A DNA stretch of 54,801 bases from assembly GCA_036513415.1 (NCBI GenBank), contig DATBZA010000115.1, positions 1 to 54,801 of the forward strand. The letters run 5' to 3'. This DNA comes from 40CM-4-68-19 sp036513415 (GTDB lineage Bacteria; Myxococcota; Myxococcia; Myxococcales; 40CM-4-68-19). How positions within the stretch are numbered: position 1 is the first letter of the stretch; every line of letters starts with the position of its first letter. Positions 1 through 8,458 of this stretch are shown piece after piece. The notes beneath the pieces were generated by a model. That model did not search any database. It was not told the DNA's origin and was given only the letters and a program-made list of their open reading frames with translations. A program made the position numbers and the translations under genes.

Positions 1-1
1 C

Positions 2-382
2 CCTGACGGGCTCAAGCTCCGAGGCCTCACCGAGAAGTGGATCCTCAGGCGCTACGCGGCGCGCTGGGTGCCGAAGGGCATCCTCGCGCGTCGCAAGTAC
101 CCCTACCGGGCACCGATCTCCTCGGCGCTCACGGGCCCGGACGCGCCTGCATGGGCGCGCGAGCTGCTCTCGCGGGAAGCGATCCGGAAGGCCGGCGTCT
201 TCAGCGAGGAGAAGGTCGAAAAGCTGATGGCCAAGCTCTCCACGCGCAGCGGCGCCGCGAGCGAGGTCGACAGCCAGGCGCTCACCGCGGTAGCGACCAC
301 GCAACTCCTCGTCGATCAGCTGTTGCCGCCGCCGCCCGTGCCGCAGCGCGAGGTGGATGCAGTGGATCTGGAGACAGCATGA
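2..382 (+). CDS. asnB: asparagine synthase (glutamine-hydrolysing), C-terminal part
   Basis: Only the last 126 codons are inside the window; the gene starts upstream. The visible part matches the end of the AsnB synthetase domain: a KLRGLTEKWILRRYA stretch followed by a basic RRKYPYRAPI segment, which in AsnB-type enzymes ends the ATP-pyrophosphatase domain. The family transfers ammonia from glutamine to an acyl-adenylate, aspartate in the classical enzyme. The stop overlaps the ATG of the next gene (ATGA, 379-382), so the two are translationally coupled. Because an acyl ligase and an NadE-like ligase follow, this copy may amidate a specialised carboxylate in a surface-polymer or natural-product pathway rather than make asparagine for growth. 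That last point is inference; the family call is firm although the N-terminal glutaminase domain cannot be seen. Confidence 0.85.
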   Translation, partial: PDGLKLRGLTEKWILRRYAARWVPKGILARRKYPYRAPISSALTGPDAPAWARELLSREAIRKAGVFSEEKVEKLMAKLSTRSGAASEVDSQALTAVATTQLLVDQLLPPPPVPQREVDAVDLETA

Positions 383-1977
383 GGTCCCCGTTCCTATCAG
401 ACTGGGTCCTCGCGCACGCGGAACAGAACCCGGATGCGCCGGCGGTAGACAGTCCGGAAGCTCGCCTCTCCTACGGCGACCTGGCCGAGCGGATGCGGGT
501 GCTTTCGGCACATCTCGCCTGCAGCGGCCTCCGCGCGGGAGAGCGGGTCCTGATCGCGCTCCCCAACCTGCCGGCGACCGTGGTCGCGGGGCTCGCTGTG
601 CACACGCTGGGAGCATGCGCCGTCGAGATCAACCGGGAGTGGGGCGCCGATGCGTTCCGGGCACTGCTCGGACAGATCCGGCCGCGCCACGCCTTCGTGC
701 TGGGCCGCGATGCTCGGACCTGGGGCGAGGCGGCGCGCTCGCAGCCGCTCCGCTTCTGGGTCGTTCATTCCTCCGAGCTTTCCGCGGCGATGCGGCAGGC
801 GCTGGGCGGCGCGCCGGTGACCTGGCTGCGCGAGGACGGGGTGGTCGATCCGGCCCAGGCCCCAGCGCCTTCGCCCTCGACGGCCAGGCCGGAGAGGCAT
901 CCCGAGTCTCCGGCCCTGGTCCTCTACACCTCCGGCACGCTCGGGAAGCCGCGCGGCGTGATCCAGACCTTCCGCAACATCGACGCCAACACCCGCTCGA
1001 TCGTCCAGTACCTGGGGCTCACCGCCCAGGACCGGGCCATGCTCGTCCTGCCGCTGTCCTACTGCTACGGGCGTAGCGTGCTGCAGACCCATCTCTTCGC
1101 CGGCGGGTCGATCTTCCTCGACAACCGCTTCATGTACCCACGGGTGGTCCTGGAGGCCCTCGCCACCGAGGGGTGCACGGGCTTCGCCGGCGTGCCGATG
1201 ACGTTCGAGATCATCCGGAGCCAGGTGGACCTCTCGTCTCTTTCCTGGCCGCGGCTCCGCTACCTCACCCAGGCGGGAGGTGCCATGGCTCCGGACACGG
1301 TCCGCTGGGTGCGGCGGGCCTTCCAACCAGCGCGGCTTTTCGTCATGTACGGACAGACCGAGGCCACTTCGCGGCTCAGCTACCTGCCGCCGGAGCGAGC
1401 GGAGGACAAGGAGGGCTCGATCGGGATCCCCATCCCCGGCGTCGAGCTCGAGGTCGTCGGCAGCGACGGCGTGGAGCTCGCCCGCGGGGAAGTGGGGCAC
1501 CTGCTGGCGCGCGGCGACAACGTAACGCTCGGCTACCTCGACGAGCCCGAAGAGACGCAAAGCATCCTCCGCAACGGATGGCTGTGGACGGGGGACCTGG
1601 CCTGGAGGGATGCGGACGGATTCTTCTTCCACGTGGGCCGCTCCAAGGAGATCCTCAAGATCGGCGGCCATCGCGTGAGTCCCGCGGAGATCGAGCACGC
1701 GCTCGAGCGGCATCCGGAAGTCGCCGAGGCAGCGGTGGTGGGCATGAAGAGCGATCTCACCGGCGAGGCCGCGGCCGCGTTCGTGGTGCGCCGGCCTGGG
1801 AGCGCGGTCGCCGAGGTGGAGCTGCGCCGCTTCTGCCGCGAGCTGCTGCCCGCCTACAAGGTACCCGCCACCGTAACCTTCGTTGACGCTCTCCCGCGCA
1901 ATCCAGCCGGCAAGCTGCTCCGCGCGGAGCTCGCCGCGCGCCGCCCACCCGCACCCGCGCACGAGGAGGGACCATGA
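379..1977 (+). CDS. AMP-dependent acyl ligase (acyl-CoA/ACP synthetase)
   Basis: A 532-residue ANL-superfamily adenylating enzyme, full length for the family. Seen motifs in order: P-loop YTSGTLGKPRG, A5 motif YGQTEATSR, the WLWTGDLAW motif, the hinge GRSKEILKIGGHRVSP and the catalytic-lysine region NPAGKLLR near the C-terminus. It activates a carboxylic acid as acyl-AMP and passes it to CoA or a carrier protein. The ATG at 379 was chosen because it overlaps the stop of the upstream AsnB gene by 4 bp; the open frame runs further upstream but has no family similarity there. The next gene again overlaps by 4 bp. The substrate cannot be read from sequence. Confidence 0.88.
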   Translation: MRSPFLSDWVLAHAEQNPDAPAVDSPEARLSYGDLAERMRVLSAHLACSGLRAGERVLIALPNLPATVVAGLAVHTLGACAVEINREWGADAFRALLGQIRPRHAFVLGRDARTWGEAARSQPLRFWVVHSSELSAAMRQALGGAPVTWLREDGVVDPAQAPAPSPSTARPERHPESPALVLYTSGTLGKPRGVIQTFRNIDANTRSIVQYLGLTAQDRAMLVLPLSYCYGRSVLQTHLFAGGSIFLDNRFMYPRVVLEALATEGCTGFAGVPMTFEIIRSQVDLSSLSWPRLRYLTQAGGAMAPDTVRWVRRAFQPARLFVMYGQTEATSRLSYLPPERAEDKEGSIGIPIPGVELEVVGSDGVELARGEVGHLLARGDNVTLGYLDEPEETQSILRNGWLWTGDLAWRDADGFFFHVGRSKEILKIGGHRVSPAEIEHALERHPEVAEAAVVGMKSDLTGEAAAAFVVRRPGSAVAEVELRRFCRELLPAYKVPATVTFVDALPRNPAGKLLRAELAARRPPAPAHEEGP

Positions 1978-2981
1978 GCCACCGGCTGGAGAACGCCCTC
2001 GAGCTCGACCTGGAGTCGAAGGCAACGGAGCTGTCTCGCGCGCTGCAGGAAGCCGTGCTGCATCGGCTGCGAAAGCGTGGCCTGGTGGTAGCCATCTCGG
2101 GCGGGGTCGACTCCGCCTGCGTGGCGGCGCTTGGAGTGCGTGCGCTCGGCCCCGAGCGGGTGTTCGCGCTTCTCCTTCCGGAGCGGGACTCGAGCCCGGA
2201 GAGCCTCGCCTATGGCAAGGCGCTCTGCGATAAGCTGCGCATCTCGTACGAAGTGAAGGACATCGCCTCCATCCTGGATGCGACGGGCTGTTACCAAGCG
2301 CGCAACGCGGCCGTGCGCGAGGTCGTCCCCGAGTTCCATCCTGACATGCCGTGGAAGATCGTGCTGGCGAGCGATCCGCTTAGCACCGAGACGGTGCACT
2401 TCTTCCGCCTGGTCGTGCGGCTGCACAGCGGCGAGGAGCGCCGCTACCGGCTCTTGCCGCAGGCGTATCTGCGGATCGTGGCAGCGACGAACTTCAAGCA
2501 ACGGACGCGGAAGATGCTCGAGTACTACCATGCCGACCGGCTCAATTACGCCGTCGCGGGAACTCCCAACCGGCTCGAGTACGACCAGGGTTTCTTCGTG
2601 AAGCTCGGTGACGGCGCGGCCGACGTGAAGCCCATCGCGGCCCTGTACAAGACCCAGGTCTACGCGCTGGCGCGGCACCTGGGGGTCATCGAGGAGATCT
2701 TGAGGCGCGAGCCGACGACCGACACGTATACGCTGGAGCAATCGCAGGAAGACTTCTACTACTCCCTCCACTACTCGAAGCTCGACCTCTTTCTCTGGGC
2801 GAAGAACCACGGCCTCTCCGCGGAATCGGTTTCAGCCGAGCTTGGCTACACCCCGGAGCAGGTCCGCCGGGTCTACGACGATATCGATCAGAAGCGGCGC
2901 GCCACGCTGTATCTGCACTCGCCGGCGCTCCTGCTCGAGCACGTCGACGAGGTGGCTATCGCGCCGAGCCCAGGCGCGTGA
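1974..2981 (+). CDS. nadE: NH3-dependent NAD synthetase-like N-type ATP pyrophosphatase
   Basis: 335 residues. The PP-loop motif SGGVDS at residues 42-47 marks the N-type ATP-pyrophosphatase fold, and the C-terminal half (KQRTRKMLEYYHADRL, GTPNRLEYDQGFF, DVKPIAALYKTQV) matches the conserved core of NadE. NadE amidates deamido-NAD with ammonia. Compared with housekeeping NadE there is an insertion of roughly 50 residues in the middle, and the gene sits in an operon with AsnB and an acyl ligase, overlapping the ligase by 4 bp (ATGA). It may therefore be a paralogue that amidates another adenylated carboxylate. The family call is firm; the true substrate is uncertain. Confidence 0.8.
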   Translation: MSHRLENALELDLESKATELSRALQEAVLHRLRKRGLVVAISGGVDSACVAALGVRALGPERVFALLLPERDSSPESLAYGKALCDKLRISYEVKDIASILDATGCYQARNAAVREVVPEFHPDMPWKIVLASDPLSTETVHFFRLVVRLHSGEERRYRLLPQAYLRIVAATNFKQRTRKMLEYYHADRLNYAVAGTPNRLEYDQGFFVKLGDGAADVKPIAALYKTQVYALARHLGVIEEILRREPTTDTYTLEQSQEDFYYSLHYSKLDLFLWAKNHGLSAESVSAELGYTPEQVRRVYDDIDQKRRATLYLHSPALLLEHVDEVAIAPSPGA

Positions 2982-3280
2982 AGAGCGCCTGCGACTGACC
3001 GGCTGCTCGTCCGCCATGACAACTGCCAGCGCTACGAGCGCCGGGACGATTCCCCTGCTGGTGCCCGAGCGCCGCGTGCAATCCCGTGCGCGCGGGAACA
3101 ATTTCGTTGGAGCTCCGGGGGGCCGGGCATGGGTGTGCATTCTCGCGTTTTCAAGTTTCCGCGCGGCAACCTCACTACGGGCGCGGACGGAGGCGCCATC
3201 GCGAGCAGCGGCGACAACGGGTGCACGAAGACCGTCTGGCCCGCACTCCTGAAGTAGCAAGCGGACGTGAGCGAGCAAGG
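2982..3280. other. intergenic region, no gene recognised
   Basis: About 300 bases between two convergent genes. Open frames in both directions here translate to Arg/Ala-rich sequence without recognisable motifs, and no strong hairpin with a T-tract was seen. It probably holds the 3' ends of both transcripts. Confidence 0.5.
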
Positions 3281-3994
3281 TCAGCGCTGGCTGTGCAATC
3301 TTCCTGGGGTACGCGGTGGCCCGTAGGCCCGTCCCCGCACCGGGGCACGCTCGATCGACGGCGCCTTCCTGGCGGCGCGGATGATTTCACGCGCATGCGC
3401 AAGAGGGATCACCTCCCGGGCAATGGGATGGGTGAAGTGCTGCGCGGGCACCGCCACCCAGCCGGGCCAGCGCGGCCCGTAGACGAATCCCGCGGGCCCG
3501 AAGGGGGCCCAGCAGACGAATCCGTCGGAGATGCGCCACGACACCCAGGCGGGGGCCCAGACGAATCCGGGCACCCAGAACCAGCCCAGCGAGGCCCGGA
3601 AGCCCCAGCGGCCGTAGTGGAACGCGACCGGGCCCCACGGGACGTCGGATGCGAACGTCCAGCCCCATTCGGTGTAGATCCAGCGGCCGTCGGTGTAGGG
3701 CTGCCAGTCGGAGCGGACGCCGTTCGGGATCCAGACTCGGCCATACTCCGGGGTATCGACCCAGCGGCCGTACGGCGAGAGCTGCTGCTTGAAGACGCCG
3801 AGATCGGGCGCTTGCGACGGCGGCTGAGCTTCGGTGGGGGGTGGCTGCGACGCCAGCGTCTCTTCATCCGGAGGCGGAGGCGGCGGCTCCGTGTCGGAGA
3901 GGACGGGCGGCGTCTGGGCCGGGGCGGGAAGGGCGGCACCTGCGATTCCGGCGAAGACCAACGCCACCCACGCGAAGTTCGTTCTCGTCGTCAT
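3281..3994 (-). CDS. secreted YXWGXW/DUF6600-type protein
   Basis: 237 residues with an N-terminal signal peptide (hydrophobic run VALVFAGIAGAALPAPAQ) and then a Pro/Glu-rich linker. The rest is a Trp/Tyr/Gly-rich region with repeated units of the form YGRWVDTPEYGRVWIP, DGRWIYTEWGW, YGRWGF, GWFWVPGFVWAPAW and CWAPFGP. This pattern identifies the DUF6600 / YXWGXW-repeat family of exported proteins of unknown function, found in several environmental phyla. The protein is probably periplasmic or surface exposed. Its C-terminal tail is basic. No enzymatic motif is seen. Confidence 0.8.
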   Translation of the reverse strand: MTTRTNFAWVALVFAGIAGAALPAPAQTPPVLSDTEPPPPPPDEETLASQPPPTEAQPPSQAPDLGVFKQQLSPYGRWVDTPEYGRVWIPNGVRSDWQPYTDGRWIYTEWGWTFASDVPWGPVAFHYGRWGFRASLGWFWVPGFVWAPAWVSWRISDGFVCWAPFGPAGFVYGPRWPGWVAVPAQHFTHPIAREVIPLAHAREIIRAARKAPSIERAPVRGRAYGPPRTPGRLHSQR

Positions 3995-4099
3995 CTGGAT
4001 TCTCCTCTCTCGACGCGATGGAAGGGTAGGGGAGGCGGATTGCGCTCGCGTTGCTCTTCGGTGTCGGACCGTGTCATCGGCGGCGCCGCCTGACTCACG

Positions 4100-5866
4100 T
4101 TAGAACGAGTCGCGCCACGTCTCGCGCCAGGGAGGTCCCGTGCGGTCGGGCGCAGCGAGGCCGATGAAGGCTTCGCGCGGGCCGGCGGCGAGCCAGGACG
4201 GGTAGGGCGCGCTCTGCTGCACGCGAGGGCGCCCCGCGCTGTCGAACGCGTCGGGACCTTGCGCCACCTCGGCCCAGGAGGCGCCGCCGTCGGTCGATCG
4301 CAGTAGTGTGAACGCGCCCGGTCCGGCAGGCGTCGCGCCGGGGCCGAGCGAGATTTCCCCCTCCGCGTCGGAGGCGGCGAGCGCGGCATCGGTGAGGCGG
4401 TCCCAGTGCGTCGCGGTCGGCGCCCAGGCGTAGAACTCGGCGCCGGCGCGCGCCATCCCCGTCAGGGCGAGTCCCGAATTGAAGCGCGCGAGCAGCCGCG
4501 GCGGATCGAGATACGCCTGCAACGCCTCGGCGGAGGGAGCGCGTGGCGCAGTGCGGATCGCCTCCGGCGCGGTGCCGCGACGGCCACGGCGGCCGCCGCG
4601 ATCGCCACGCCGACCCGGACCCGTGGGATTCGCGCCTGTCCCCGCGCCACGCTCGGGAGGTCGCTCGCCTCCGCGCGCCGGCGGCGGGGACTCCTCCCAC
4701 GCGCTGATTTGCGCGTCGATGCTGGTGCGCAGCGACGCCGCCAGGGCCGGTTCGAGCGAGAGCACGCGCACCCACGTCGCGCCTTCGTCGGCCGAGCGGA
4801 AGACGGGCGCCGCTGCGACCGGTCCGGCCAGCAGGCGGTCGCGACCCGGAAAGAGGAACGCCGGCCGCAGCGACGCCGCGTCGACGTGCAGGCCGTGGAG
4901 CTGCTGCGCGAGCGCCGTCGCCAGCTCGGGGTGCGTGCGCACCAGGAAGGCCGCTTCGATCATCGGATCGGCCGCCACCGCGTAAAGCGCGCCATCCGCC
5001 GAGGCGAGCCAGGCGTCGAGCGCGAGTCCGGTTCGCCGCCAGCTCGCCCCGCCGTCGCGCGTCTCGATCACGCCGGTGACTCCCTGCCCGAACGCGGTGA
5101 GCGCGCGGGGGGGCGCGTCAGTGGCGTCGACCAGCGCGAGCGCCGCCTGCGCGGCGTCCGAGGTACCGTCGAGCACCGTGGCGATGGCCACCGGGCCCGC
5201 GTCGCTACGCGCGTCGCGCACGCCGACGAGGATGCGGCCTCCGCGCTGGTCGAGAACCAGGCTGCGGACCCGTAAGCGAATATCCGCGGTGGCGCCAGGC
5301 AGGTGGACGGGCCGGTGTACCCAGCTGCGCCCGCCGTCGTCCGAGACGTGCAGCCCGCCTTCGCCGGCGGCCCAGAGAAGCCCGTCCATGCCCTGCGCCA
5401 GCGCCACGATGCCCGCAAGTGGAGTCGCGGCCCAGGTGAGGCCACCGTCCTCGGTTTGGAACACCCGGCCCCGGGCGCGTGCCCAGGCGCGGCGGCCGTC
5501 GCGCGCGTCGAAGAGCACCTCGGCCAACAGCCGTGGCCGCACAAGCGCCGCCTGCGCGTGTTGGTCGGGGTCGGGCACGTCGAGCGGGAGCGACGCTCGC
5601 GTCCATGAGGCGCCGCCGTCGCTCGAAGCGTACGCTGCCGCCTCGGGGCGGAGGAGCGTGACCACGACGCGCATGGAATCGTGGGGGTCGACGAAGACGC
5701 GCTCGACCGCCCCATCCTCCTTCACCGAGCGAAAGACCCACAGGCGCGTCTCCTGGTAGCGCATCTGCAAAGGCGAAAGCCCTGTGGCCGGCGCCGGCGA
5801 CGGCAGCACGCGGTAGCTCGCACAGCCGCACAACGCGAGCCAAACGGCGAGAGGGAAGCGCGACAT
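4100..5866 (-). CDS. BNR-repeat (Asp-box) beta-propeller lipoprotein
   Basis: 588 residues from the ATG at 5866. An in-frame ATG eight codons upstream exists, but only the later start places the signal sequence MSRFPLAVWLALCGC at the N-terminus with a lipobox-like LCGC. The mature part carries at least six Asp-box motifs of the S/T-x-D-x-G-x-x-W type (SSDGGASW, TEDGGLTW, SDDGGRSW, TRDGGASW, SADEGATW, STDGGASW). These mark sialidase/sortilin-like beta-propellers. A Gly/Arg/Pro-rich insertion lies around residues 405-450 and interrupts the propeller. Such exported propellers bind ligands or act as hydrolases; no catalytic set can be assigned. The ATG frame is continuous and the reading is secure. 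Confidence 0.8.
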   Translation of the reverse strand: MSRFPLAVWLALCGCASYRVLPSPAPATGLSPLQMRYQETRLWVFRSVKEDGAVERVFVDPHDSMRVVVTLLRPEAAAYASSDGGASWTRASLPLDVPDPDQHAQAALVRPRLLAEVLFDARDGRRAWARARGRVFQTEDGGLTWAATPLAGIVALAQGMDGLLWAAGEGGLHVSDDGGRSWVHRPVHLPGATADIRLRVRSLVLDQRGGRILVGVRDARSDAGPVAIATVLDGTSDAAQAALALVDATDAPPRALTAFGQGVTGVIETRDGGASWRRTGLALDAWLASADGALYAVAADPMIEAAFLVRTHPELATALAQQLHGLHVDAASLRPAFLFPGRDRLLAGPVAAAPVFRSADEGATWVRVLSLEPALAASLRTSIDAQISAWEESPPPARGGERPPERGAGTGANPTGPGRRGDRGGRRGRRGTAPEAIRTAPRAPSAEALQAYLDPPRLLARFNSGLALTGMARAGAEFYAWAPTATHWDRLTDAALAASDAEGEISLGPGATPAGPGAFTLLRSTDGGASWAEVAQGPDAFDSAGRPRVQQSAPYPSWLAAGPREAFIGLAAPDRTGPPWRETWRDSF

Positions 5867-5930
5867 CAACCAAGCATCGCCGAACACCATTGCGGGAGTG
5901 TTTCGGCTAGCCCCCGATTTGTTGAGCTGC

Positions 5931-6374
5931 CTAGCCGGGGCGGGACTGGACCAGCAGGTTCATCACCAATACCTGCACGGGCTCGCCGTTCTGGTTCAGC
6001 GTGGTGGTGCGGCACTTGATGAAGCCCTGGCCTGGCCGGCTGCTCGACGCGCGCACTTCGAGCACCTCCGCCTCCACGCGCAGCTCATCCCCCGGACGGA
6101 CCGGGCGCGGCCACTTCAGTTCGTCGGCGCGCGAGCCGATGATTCCGCCGGCCGGACGGAAGCCGCTCTCGACCAGAAGCCGCATGGTGAGCGCGGCGGT
6201 GTGCCATCCGCTCGCGGCCAGGCTGCCGAAGAACGAGCCGCGGGCGGCGTCTTCGTCGAGATGGAAGGGCTGCGGGTCGAACTGGGCGGCGAAGGCCTTG
6301 ATGGCGGCCGAGTCCACCCGAAGGGTTCCCGAGACGTGCTTCTGCCCAGGGGTGAAGTCTTCGAGGTAGGTCAT
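5931..6374 (-). CDS. MaoC-family (R)-specific enoyl hydratase
   Basis: 147 residues forming a single hot-dog domain. The hydratase-type motif is seen as QFDPQPFHLDEDAA (residues about 30-43), followed by GSLAASGWHTAALTMRL. The Asp and His of the DPxxxH segment are the catalytic pair known for the R-hydratase/MaoC family. These enzymes hydrate enoyl-CoA or related unsaturated thioesters in fatty-acid, PHA or side-chain degradation. The gene lies 64 bases upstream of the BNR lipoprotein gene and could be co-transcribed with it, but no functional link is evident. Confidence 0.85.
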   Translation of the reverse strand: MTYLEDFTPGQKHVSGTLRVDSAAIKAFAAQFDPQPFHLDEDAARGSFFGSLAASGWHTAALTMRLLVESGFRPAGGIIGSRADELKWPRPVRPGDELRVEAEVLEVRASSSRPGQGFIKCRTTTLNQNGEPVQVLVMNLLVQSRPG

Positions 6375-6464
6375 AGCTCCGACTCCCTGCGCCGCTCTCA
6401 GCCCATCATTGGACGGCGAGCTCTATCCAACGGAGCAGATGCCTGCTTCGCGGGGCCGATTCGG

Positions 6465-6583
6465 ACACAGATCGTCAAGGGCTCCACGCTGAAGATCTAT
6501 CCAGGTGCCCGCACGGCTTGTGCTCGACGGACAAGGAGAAGGTCAACGCGGATCTGCTCGCGTTCCTCAAGTCAGGTGACTGA
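6465..6583 (+). pseudogene. remnant of an alpha/beta hydrolase (non-haem chloroperoxidase type) C-terminus with frameshift
   Basis: The frame beginning at 6471 reads IVKGSTLKIYPGA. After loss of one base in the C-run at 6508-6510 the reading continues in the next frame as HGLCSTDKEKVNADLLAFLKS and a stop at 6581-6583. Joined, this matches the well-known C-terminus of esterase/chloroperoxidase-type alpha/beta hydrolases, in which the PGAPHGL motif contains the catalytic His. No N-terminal or central part, and no nucleophile motif, is found upstream. This is therefore a decayed 3' fragment, not a gene. Confidence 0.7.
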
Positions 6584-6706
6584 AGACTGAAGACACTGCC
6601 TGCCACCACTCGGCTTCACCGGCGAGACGTACGAGCAGTCCTTCATGCTGCCGATGTCCAGATGAGCTGGCCGCTGCGTGCCGACGAAGCCCAGGGCGGA
6701 GACGCT

Positions 6707-7024
6707 TCAGCGCTTCTCCCGCACCTCGATCTTCAGGGAGCCGTACCAATCCGCCAGGTTCGAGATGTCGGCATCGGTGAGCGGCTTGGCGATGACGTTC
6801 ATCACCGGGTGCGCGCGCTTGCCGCTGCGAAAGGCCTTGAGCTGTTCCATGAAATAGATCCGCGGCTGGCCCGCGAGGTGGGGCGCATCCGGGGCATTGC
6901 TGATCCCCAGCGGTCCGTGGCAGACGGAGCAGGCCTGAGCCTTCGCGCGGCCCGGCGACAAAGGGGTCGTCGCCGGGCCGCACGCGGAGGACGCCGCGAG
7001 GAAGGCCAATGCCAGGCGCTTCAC
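6707..7024 (-). CDS. single-haem cytochrome c, secreted
   Basis: 105 residues from a GTG at 7024. That GTG overlaps the stop of the upstream dehydrogenase gene (GTGA), which decides the start; the frame is open much further upstream only as antisense noise. The N-terminus VKRLALAFLAASSAC is an export signal. The haem site is CSVCH (Cys32, Cys35, His36), and Met75 in the HPVMNVIAKPL segment is the likely distal ligand, as in class I cytochromes c. Its coupling to the PQQ-type dehydrogenase indicates that it takes electrons from that enzyme in the periplasm. Confidence 0.88.
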   Translation of the reverse strand: MKRLALAFLAASSACGPATTPLSPGRAKAQACSVCHGPLGISNAPDAPHLAGQPRIYFMEQLKAFRSGKRAHPVMNVIAKPLTDADISNLADWYGSLKIEVREKR

Positions 7025-8310
7025 TTCTTCGGCGCTTCGCCCGCGTAGGTGACCCGATAGATGGCGCCGGCGAAGTCGTCGGAGATGAGCATCGAGCCGT
7101 CCTTCATCACCGCCACGTCGACGGGGCGGCCGCGATAGAGGCCGGTCGACGAGTCGAGCCAGCCGTCCGCGAACACCTCGGTCTTGTCGGCGGTGCCATC
7201 GGACTTGAGGGTGGTGAACATGATGCGTGCGCCGATCGGCGTGGTGCGATTCCACGAACCATGCTGCGCGTCGAAGATGCCGCCCTGGTACTTCTGCGGG
7301 AACTGCTTGCCGGTGTAGAAGGTCATCCCGAGGTCCGCGGCATGCGCCGGCATCTCGACTTGCGGCGGAACCGCCCCTTGGGGCAGCGGGTCCTTGTCGT
7401 AGCCCTGGTCGGTGATGCGGACGCTCTTGCCGCCCAGCCAGGGATAGCCGAAGTTCTGGCCCGCCGCGGTGATGCGGTTCAGCTCTCCGGGCGGGGTGTC
7501 GTCGCCCATGCCGTCGGTCTGGTTGTCGGTGAACCAGAGGTTGCCGTCCTTCGGGTTGAAGTCCATGCCGACGGAATTGCGGATGCCGCGCGCGTACACC
7601 TCGCGCTTCGAGCCGTCGAAGGCGTTCATGCGCACGATGCCGCCGATCCCGACCTGGTTGTAGAGGGCCAATTTCTCGCGCGGCGGCACGTTGTGCGGCT
7701 GGCCGAGCGCGATATAGAGCATTGCATCCTTGCCGACGCGGCAGACGCGCGCGCCGTGGTTGTACGACTCCTCATCCACCGGGATCAGCTTGCCCTGCGG
7801 TACCACCTCGATCACCGCGACGTCCGGGCCTTCGTAGAAGAACTCGGCCGCGGGGAAGTTCAGCACGCGGTTGTGCTCTACCACGATGAGGAAACCGTCC
7901 TTTGTCCAGCAGACGCCGTTGGGCACGTTGAACTTGAGCGACGGTGCGAACGCCTTCACCTCGTCCGCCACGCCGTCGCTGTTGCGGTCGGTGACGGCCC
8001 AGACGCTGGTCTTGCGGGTGCCGACGAACAGCATGTTGGTGGAAGGGGCGACCGCCATGTGCCGTGCATCAGGCACTACGGCGTAAAGGGCGATCTTGAA
8101 GCCGGGCGGCAACTTGATCAGTTTGAGGTTCTCACGGATGGCGTCCGCGTTGGCGCCGGTCTGCGGCACCGGCGGAATGTTCAGGTCGGTCCCCGACACC
8201 TTCATCTGCTTCAGCTTCTCGATGTTCGGAGCCTGGCCGAGCGCCGGGCCGGCAATGCTGGCAGCGACTGCGAGGACAAGAACGCCCACCTGCGCGATGC
8301 GGGTTGTCAT
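7021..8310 (-). CDS. PQQ-dependent sugar dehydrogenase (sorbosone/glucose dehydrogenase family)
   Basis: 429 residues with a signal peptide (MTTRIAQVGVLVLAVAASIAGPALGQ). The mature part is a six-bladed propeller of the soluble PQQ glucose/sorbosone dehydrogenase family. Recognisable pieces are LPPGFKIALYA, NGVCWTKDGFLIVVEHNR, ARGIRNSVGMDFNPKDGNLWFTDN, GELNRI, GQNFGYPW, FDAQHGSWNRT and GRPVDVAVMKDGSMLISDDFAGAIYRV. These are the substrate- and PQQ-binding blades of the family. It oxidises aldoses or sorbosone in the periplasm and passes electrons to a cytochrome; the cytochrome c gene overlaps its 3' end by 4 bp. No PQQ biosynthesis gene is in the window. Confidence 0.88.
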   Translation of the reverse strand: MTTRIAQVGVLVLAVAASIAGPALGQAPNIEKLKQMKVSGTDLNIPPVPQTGANADAIRENLKLIKLPPGFKIALYAVVPDARHMAVAPSTNMLFVGTRKTSVWAVTDRNSDGVADEVKAFAPSLKFNVPNGVCWTKDGFLIVVEHNRVLNFPAAEFFYEGPDVAVIEVVPQGKLIPVDEESYNHGARVCRVGKDAMLYIALGQPHNVPPREKLALYNQVGIGGIVRMNAFDGSKREVYARGIRNSVGMDFNPKDGNLWFTDNQTDGMGDDTPPGELNRITAAGQNFGYPWLGGKSVRITDQGYDKDPLPQGAVPPQVEMPAHAADLGMTFYTGKQFPQKYQGGIFDAQHGSWNRTTPIGARIMFTTLKSDGTADKTEVFADGWLDSSTGLYRGRPVDVAVMKDGSMLISDDFAGAIYRVTYAGEAPKK

Positions 8311-8458
8311 GATTTTTCTCCGTGGGAGAGCCCTTTGAAAATCCTACGCTCTCCGCGCGAGGATTACCAACGCCCTCCCTTCCGTCTTGGGATCGGGTCC
8401 GTCGACGGCGGCCACACGTGCTGGTAGCATCTGACCTCCGACGAACGGGGAGACCACG

